Assembly: GCA_029256365.1 (NCBI GenBank)
Contig: JAQSYB010000017.1
Span: 1-19,112 of the forward strand
Length of the DNA stretch: 19,112 nucleotides
Origin: Clostridia bacterium
GTDB taxonomy: Bacteria; Bacillota; Clostridia; Lutisporales; Lutisporaceae
Direction: 5' to 3'
Shown here: positions 15,200-19,112 of the stretch, one piece after another
Layout: every line of letters begins with the position of its first letter
Numbering within the stretch: the first letter of the stretch is position 1
Notes under the pieces: generated by a model
Databases searched by the model: none
Told to the model about the DNA's origin: nothing
Seen by the model: only the letters and a program-made list of their open reading frames with translations
Position numbers and translations under genes: made by a program

Positions 15200-15734
15200 G
15201 AGCAACCCCCCTATTAAAGTCATCTCGTATTGCAGCCATGGCATAGTTGTCATGGTATTCGCCGTATCTATAAATTTCTTTCTTGTTGATTCCCTCAAGC
15301 TTAAAGCCTGATTTTTCATAGCATCTGATTGCTCGCTTATTGAAACTGAACACATTGAGCTTTACCTTTCTGAGACCAACCTCATTAAAAAGGAAGTTGA
15401 GCAATAGCTTCATGGCTTCGGTGCCATAGCCCTTGCTGCGGTACTCTGGATGTCCTATAAAAATAGCAATATAAGTAGTGCCATTTCTCAAGTTTAACCC
15501 CATGGTATGACAGCTGCCAATAAACTCCCCTTGCTTGTTTTCGATTGCAAAGCCATAGCCTTCCTTGTCCATTGCTGTGTGATCATACCATCTTTCTATG
15601 AATTCTTTGATAGGTGGTATAGAATAACTCATAAAATAGTTCTCCATCACATCTGCGTCTTGCTGATATTTTGCGATAAGCTCAGCATCTTCTTTTTTCT
15701 GTTGTCTTAAATTAATACGATCTCCCCAAAACAT
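15192..15734 (-). CDS. GNAT-family N-acetyltransferase (RimJ/RimL type)
   Basis: A 180-residue acetyltransferase. The acetyl-CoA pyrophosphate loop R-S-K-G-Y-G (99-104) in HPEYRSKGYGTEA matches the R/Q-x-x-G-x-G motif exactly. The C-terminal part KLNVFSFNKRAIRCYEKSGF is the diagnostic beta5-alpha4 segment, and EIYRYGEYHDNYAMAA is a typical ending. Such enzymes acetylate ribosomal-protein N-termini, antibiotics or small amines; the target here is unknown. It begins 20 bp after the PepT-like gene, with GGGGTG as ribosome binding site, and overlaps the next acetyltransferase by 8 bp, so all three genes are probably co-transcribed. The two acetyltransferases are diverged tandem relatives. Confidence 0.92.
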   Translation of the reverse strand: MFWGDRINLRQQKKEDAELIAKYQQDADVMENYFMSYSIPPIKEFIERWYDHTAMDKEGYGFAIENKQGEFIGSCHTMGLNLRNGTTYIAIFIGHPEYRSKGYGTEAMKLLLNFLFNEVGLRKVKLNVFSFNKRAIRCYEKSGFKLEGINKKEIYRYGEYHDNYAMAAIRDDFNRGVAHV

Positions 15735-15754
15735 ATCATCACCCCTATTTATGC

Positions 15755-16864
15755 TTATTGCACATGCTGTATAATCGCAGCTACCAATTCTGCAGATTTG
15801 ACGATGCTTTCTATTTCTATGTTTTCTGCGGTAGTATGAACATTGTTCATGCCGATTGCTAGAGTTACTGCTGCGATATCATTTCCATTTAAAACATTGG
15901 TATCACTGCCGCCACCTGTAGACTTTAAATCAGCAGTTAGTCCGATGCCTTCTATAGCACGGGTTACAAGCTTTGCAATATCAGATTCCTTCTCTATTGT
16001 AAAAGCAGGATAGCTCAATATTACCTGAATATCACAGGTTGTATTGAACTCCTCACAAGCTTTGTTGATGCATTCAACCATATGGTCAGTTTGTTTTTTT
16101 AGCTTATCATTGTTTAAACTTCTCGCTTCAAATTTTACATTTACTGCGTCGGTTACGATATTGGTTGCAGATCCCCCTGCTATCGTTCCAACATTGGCTG
16201 TGGTTTCGTGGTCTATTCTGAGCAGCTTCATATTGTCGATGGCTCTGGCTGCTACCTGGATTGCATTAATGCCATTCTCTGGGGCTACGCCTGCATGGGC
16301 AGCCTTGCCCTTGAAGTCAGCAAAAATCTTCATTTGTGCTGGACCTTGTACTATGACATCTCCTACTGGTCCGCCGCTATCCAAAATAAATGCCATTTTG
16401 GATTTCACTCTACTATAATCTAAGTGCTTGGAGCCAAACAAGCCGCCTTCCTCCGCTATGAAGAATACCAACTCAAGATCCCCATGCTTCAGATTATTTT
16501 CCTTAATATAGCGGATTGCTTCCAAAATTGCGGCTATTCCAGCCTTGTCATCTGAGCCAAGGATTGTTGTACCATCACTATATATGACACCATCTCTAAT
16601 TTGAGGTTTGATATTTTCGCCAGGAACAACGGTATCCATATGTGCACCAAGCATAATGGTCGGTGCTTGAACATTTCCTTTCAATGTTGCGATGATATTT
16701 CCTGTATTTCCGCCGCATTTTTCACCGGCAGCATCGATGTACACCTCTAGTCCCAAATCCTTAAGTTTATTGCATAAGAAATCCGAAAAGTTTTTTTCTT
16801 TCAGCGACAAACTTGTAATCTGAACCATTTCCATAAACTCATTTACCAATCTTTCTCTATTCAA
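15755..16864 (-). CDS. PepT-like M20 metallopeptidase
   Basis: A 369-residue M20 peptidase of the PepT-like group (tripeptidase T relatives). The two-metal centre can be read: H75 and D77 in GAHMDTVVPG, the bridging D105 in GSDDKAG, catalytic/metal E138-E139 in FFIAEEGG, and later D in GGGSDTNV and H in NVHTTAEN. The dimerisation-domain segment KAAHAGVAPENG is present. It would trim short peptides in the cytoplasm, a job related to PepF and the other M20 enzyme in this window. The start is TTG (complement of 16862-16864), 6 nt after AGGAGGG; the next ATG is codon 11, with no ribosome binding site. First gene of a unit with two acetyltransferases. Confidence 0.92.
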   Translation of the reverse strand: MNRERLVNEFMEMVQITSLSLKEKNFSDFLCNKLKDLGLEVYIDAAGEKCGGNTGNIIATLKGNVQAPTIMLGAHMDTVVPGENIKPQIRDGVIYSDGTTILGSDDKAGIAAILEAIRYIKENNLKHGDLELVFFIAEEGGLFGSKHLDYSRVKSKMAFILDSGGPVGDVIVQGPAQMKIFADFKGKAAHAGVAPENGINAIQVAARAIDNMKLLRIDHETTANVGTIAGGSATNIVTDAVNVKFEARSLNNDKLKKQTDHMVECINKACEEFNTTCDIQVILSYPAFTIEKESDIAKLVTRAIEGIGLTADLKSTGGGSDTNVLNGNDIAAVTLAIGMNNVHTTAENIEIESIVKSAELVAAIIQHVQ

Positions 16865-16973
16865 AGTTAACCCTCCTCTGAAAAATCATAATTGTATTAT
16901 ATCATATTGTATAAAGCTGGAATGAAAGAAATTGTTTTACAATTATATTTTTGATAAATTATTTTTAATATTG

Positions 16974-17002
16974 TTAATATTGCATATACTTTGTGATATA
17001 AT
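16974..17002 (+). promoter_or_regulatory. Extended -10 promoter for folD
   Basis: TGATATAAT with a perfect TATAAT at 16997-17002; 17 bp upstream is a weak -35, TTAATA (16974-16979). The box resembles that of pepF. It leaves a ~75-nt leader in which no riboswitch fold was recognised. Confidence 0.5.
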
Positions 17003-17087
17003 TATATTGGGAAAGAATTTTTGATTTATCCTTAATAGGATATCAAATAGCAATGATTGAGAACAAACCTTAGAGAGGAGGTTCGAC

Positions 17088-17972
17088 ATGGATAAAATTT
17101 TAAGTGGTAAAGAAGTAAGTCTTTATTTGATGAACAGATTAAAAAAGAGGATGCTAAAGCTAAAATGTGAAGGTGTTGTACCTGCGGCAGCTTTTATAAG
17201 AGTAGGCTCAAATCGTGATGATATAGCCTATCAAAACAGCATATTAAAAACCTGTAATAGTGTAGGCGTCACAACGGTATTGCATGAATTAGAGGAAGAG
17301 ACAACTACGGAAGCACTGATTAAACTGATCACTAGCTTAAATGAGAAAAATGATATTCATGGAATAATGATATTTAGACCTCTTCCAGAGGCTATAGATG
17401 AGGAATTAATTAATAGTGTCATAAGCCCTTATAAGGATGTTGAGGGTATGAATCCTATCAATTTAGCCAAGGTTTTTGCAGGCAACTATGGAGGCTTTGC
17501 ACCTTGTACTGCTGCTGCGGTAATGGAAATTTTGAAATACTATAATATTAGCCTAAAGGGTAAACACGCTGTAATACTAGGAAGAAGCATGGTGGTTGGA
17601 AAACCTCTAAGCATGATGCTGCTGAAGGAAGATGAAACAGTCACCCTATGCCACTCTAAAACTGAGAATATTAAAGAAATTGCAAGAACTGGAGATGTCT
17701 TGGTAGCGGCAATGGGAAGATTAAATGCAGTAGGGGCTGATTATATTAAGCCTGGAGCAATCGTTATCGATGTAGGTATCAATGTAGATAAAGATGGTAA
17801 GATTCATGGGGATGTCAATTTTGAAGAAGCGGAAAAAATAGCATCTTTAATTACCCCAGTACCAGGAGGAGTAGGATCTGTAACAACAGCTATTCTGATA
17901 AAAAATATAGTAAAAGCAGCTAAAAACTCTAAGGTTGTTAGAGAAGTTGGCAAAGTTACTAAGTTAGTTTAA
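17088..17972 (+). CDS. folD: FolD, methylenetetrahydrofolate dehydrogenase (cyclohydrolase doubtful)
   Basis: A 294-residue FolD-family protein of normal length. The dinucleotide site GRSMVVGKP (165-173), PCTAAAVMEIL, HSKT and PVPGGVGSVTTAIL are all present, so NAD(P)-dependent oxidation of methylene-THF is well supported. The folate-site residues are unusual. Against human MTHFD1, Y52 is kept (Y48), but K56 is I52, Q100 is F96 (IMIFRPLP in place of LVQLPL) and D125 is E119 (KDVEG). Those three are the residues associated with cyclohydrolase activity. Clostridial FolDs with an FRPLP-like motif exist, as I recall, so this is probably a subclass trait. A separate cyclohydrolase (FchA) may do the second step. 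AGGAGG precedes the ATG, and a terminator follows. Confidence 0.93.
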   Translation: MDKILSGKEVSLYLMNRLKKRMLKLKCEGVVPAAAFIRVGSNRDDIAYQNSILKTCNSVGVTTVLHELEEETTTEALIKLITSLNEKNDIHGIMIFRPLPEAIDEELINSVISPYKDVEGMNPINLAKVFAGNYGGFAPCTAAAVMEILKYYNISLKGKHAVILGRSMVVGKPLSMMLLKEDETVTLCHSKTENIKEIARTGDVLVAAMGRLNAVGADYIKPGAIVIDVGINVDKDGKIHGDVNFEEAEKIASLITPVPGGVGSVTTAILIKNIVKAAKNSKVVREVGKVTKLV

Positions 17973-18009
17973 AAATTTTAAGAATATTAGCATGAATAAG
18001 TGTGTGATG

Positions 18010-18051
18010 CCTTCAAGGATTATTTTTCTTATAATCCTAGGAGGTTTTTTT
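18010..18051 (+). terminator. Intrinsic terminator of folD
   Basis: CCTTC, one mismatched A, AGGATTAT (18016-18023), loop, ATAATCCT (18031-18038), A, GGAGG (18040-18044), then seven Ts. A long two-part stem that insulates mtnA. Confidence 0.85.
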
Positions 18052-18069
18052 ATTTTTATCATAAGCAGC

Positions 18070-18098
18070 ATGAAAAAGTATAACAACTGTATTATAAT
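18070..18098 (+). promoter_or_regulatory. Probable promoter of mtnA
   Basis: A perfect TATAAT (18093-18098) lies 17 bp from a partial -35 ATGAAA (18070-18075), 28 bp before the start codon. The short leader leaves no room for a SAM riboswitch or T-box. Confidence 0.4.
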
Positions 18099-18126
18099 GG
18101 GATTATGATACAAAGGAGGGTTAAGG

Positions 18127-19112
18127 ATGACAAATACATTTGAGAAAATACAATCCGTTAAATTTGAGCATGACAAGCTAATTATATTGGACCAAACAAA
18201 GCTGCCCATGGAAACCTTTTTTACCAAACTAGATAGGGTAGAGGATGTTTGGGATGCAATATTCCATCTGAAGGTAAGGGGTGCGCCGGCAATTGGTATT
18301 GCCGCAGCCTATGGGCTTTATATAGCGATAAGAGATATTCAAGGCAGCAGCCTTGAGGATTTTTATAAGCAGTTAAAAAAACATTCAGAGTACCTTGCTT
18401 CCTCCAGACCCACGGCGGTTAACCTATTTTGGGCATTGCGCAGAATGGAAGCAAAGGCAATGAACAGCAAGGGTGAAAGTGTTGAGAAAATAAAAGAAAT
18501 TTTGTTGACAGAGGCCCATGCCATTCGGAATGAAGATGAGGAAATGTGTAGATCCATTGGAGAACATGCCCTTTCCTTGCTATCCGATGGAATGACGGTA
18601 CTCACCCATTGCAATGCAGGAGGGCTGGCAACTGCACAATATGGAACAGCCCTATCGCCATTATATTTGGCCAAGGACAAAGGTTGGAATATCAAGGTAT
18701 ATGCCGATGAAACAAGACCCTTGCTGCAAGGTGCGAGATTGACAACCTGGGAGTTAAATAGAGCAGGAGTAGATGTTACCCTGATATGTGACAATATGGC
18801 AGCCATGGTAATGAGAAAAGGTCTTATAGACGCTGTAATTGTAGGGTGTGACAGAGTTGCAGCCAATGGTGATACCGCCAATAAAATAGGAACCTATGGT
18901 CTGGCAGTGCTTGCAAAGGCGCATAACATCCCATTTTACATAGCAGGACCAACCTCTACCATTGATTTGGAAACCTTAACAGGAGAAGACATACCCATAG
19001 AAGAAAGACATGAGGATGAAATAACCTGTGCCTTTGGAAAGAGAACTGCACCTGAGGGTATCAAGGTGTTTAATCCCGCCTTTGATGTGACTCCTCACGA
19101 GCTGATTACAGC
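18127..19112 (+). CDS. mtnA: Methylthioribose-1-phosphate isomerase (3' end beyond window)
   Basis: The first 328 codons of an open frame running off the window; the family is ~340-350 residues, so only about 20 are missing. The enzyme isomerises 5-methylthioribose-1-phosphate to the ribulose form in the methionine salvage pathway. Diagnostic motifs are RGAPAIG (51-57), RPTAVNLFWA (94-103), the catalytic cysteine C162 in THCNAGGLAT, YADETRPLLQGARLT (192-206), and the catalytic aspartate D242 in VGCDRVAANGD. AGGAGGG lies 8 nt before the ATG. Related eIF2B-like proteins share the fold but not the C/D pair, so the call is firm. Other salvage genes probably follow outside the window. Confidence 0.96.
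   Translation, partial: MTNTFEKIQSVKFEHDKLIILDQTKLPMETFFTKLDRVEDVWDAIFHLKVRGAPAIGIAAAYGLYIAIRDIQGSSLEDFYKQLKKHSEYLASSRPTAVNLFWALRRMEAKAMNSKGESVEKIKEILLTEAHAIRNEDEEMCRSIGEHALSLLSDGMTVLTHCNAGGLATAQYGTALSPLYLAKDKGWNIKVYADETRPLLQGARLTTWELNRAGVDVTLICDNMAAMVMRKGLIDAVIVGCDRVAANGDTANKIGTYGLAVLAKAHNIPFYIAGPTSTIDLETLTGEDIPIEERHEDEITCAFGKRTAPEGIKVFNPAFDVTPHELIT

Noticed and set aside
17973..18126. SAM riboswitch or T-box ahead of mtnA
   Set aside because: The leader between the putative promoter and the start is only about 20-30 nt, and the structured DNA upstream is the folD terminator.
17964..18227. Minus-strand 87-codon hydrophobic open frame after folD
   Set aside because: It crosses the folD terminator and the mtnA promoter and start; its hydrophobicity reflects T-rich DNA.
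18363..18881. Long minus-strand open frame of 172 codons
   Set aside because: It lies wholly antisense to mtnA, whose motifs are unmistakable; it is a shadow frame.

Overview
The window comes from a low-GC, endospore-forming member of the Firmicutes, most likely class Clostridia. The evidence is A+T-rich intergenic DNA, strong AGGAGG-type ribosome binding sites, compact U-tailed terminators, a Spo0E-type sporulation phosphatase, a complete cotJABC spore-coat operon and a clostridial-looking FolD variant. The genus cannot be fixed from the sequence alone. No phage, transposase, CRISPR array, rRNA or tRNA was seen.

Layout. 1-1027 (minus): a two-component system, an OmpR-type regulator overlapping by 4 bp the start of a membrane histidine kinase cut by the window edge. 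1170-2333 (minus): an M20 amidohydrolase, divergent from 2555-4687 (plus), oligoendopeptidase F with a small downstream gene. 4688-5560: a terminator, a probably broken small ORF, a second terminator, and a short spo0E-like gene (minus) whose 3' end is embedded in a repeated element. 5565-6419: a cysteine amidase-domain protein. 6520-7624: cotJA, cotJB and cotJC. 7667-9044 (minus): a DegV protein and a small protein with ten cysteines, separated by a terminator and the second copy of the repeat. 9433-10776: an orphan cytoplasmic histidine kinase. 11071-12621: ATP-type PEP carboxykinase. 12622-12835: a palindromic repeat and a bidirectional terminator. 12836-13961 (minus): an MFS transporter gene broken by a frameshift. 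14213-14608: a MutT-type Nudix hydrolase. 14648-16864 (minus): an apparent operon of a PepT-like peptidase and two GNAT acetyltransferases. 17088-17972: folD. 18127-end: mtnA, truncated by the window edge.

How the genes fit together. Two themes stand out. The first is sporulation: Spo0E-like phosphatase, cotJABC, possibly the Cys-rich protein and the orphan kinase. The second is peptide and amino-acid salvage: two M20 hydrolases, PepF, and mtnA for methionine salvage, with folD for one-carbon metabolism. Most genes are mono- or bicistronic with their own terminators, so this looks like core chromosome.

I did not find a clear new multi-gene system. The items most worth a second look are the FolD that has lost all three residues linked to cyclohydrolase activity, the ~65-bp repeat found twice, each time at the 3' end of a small minus-strand gene, the MFS gene whose lesion looks like a deletion within a helix rather than a homopolymer slip, and the small frameshifted ORF near 4.9-5.1 kb.
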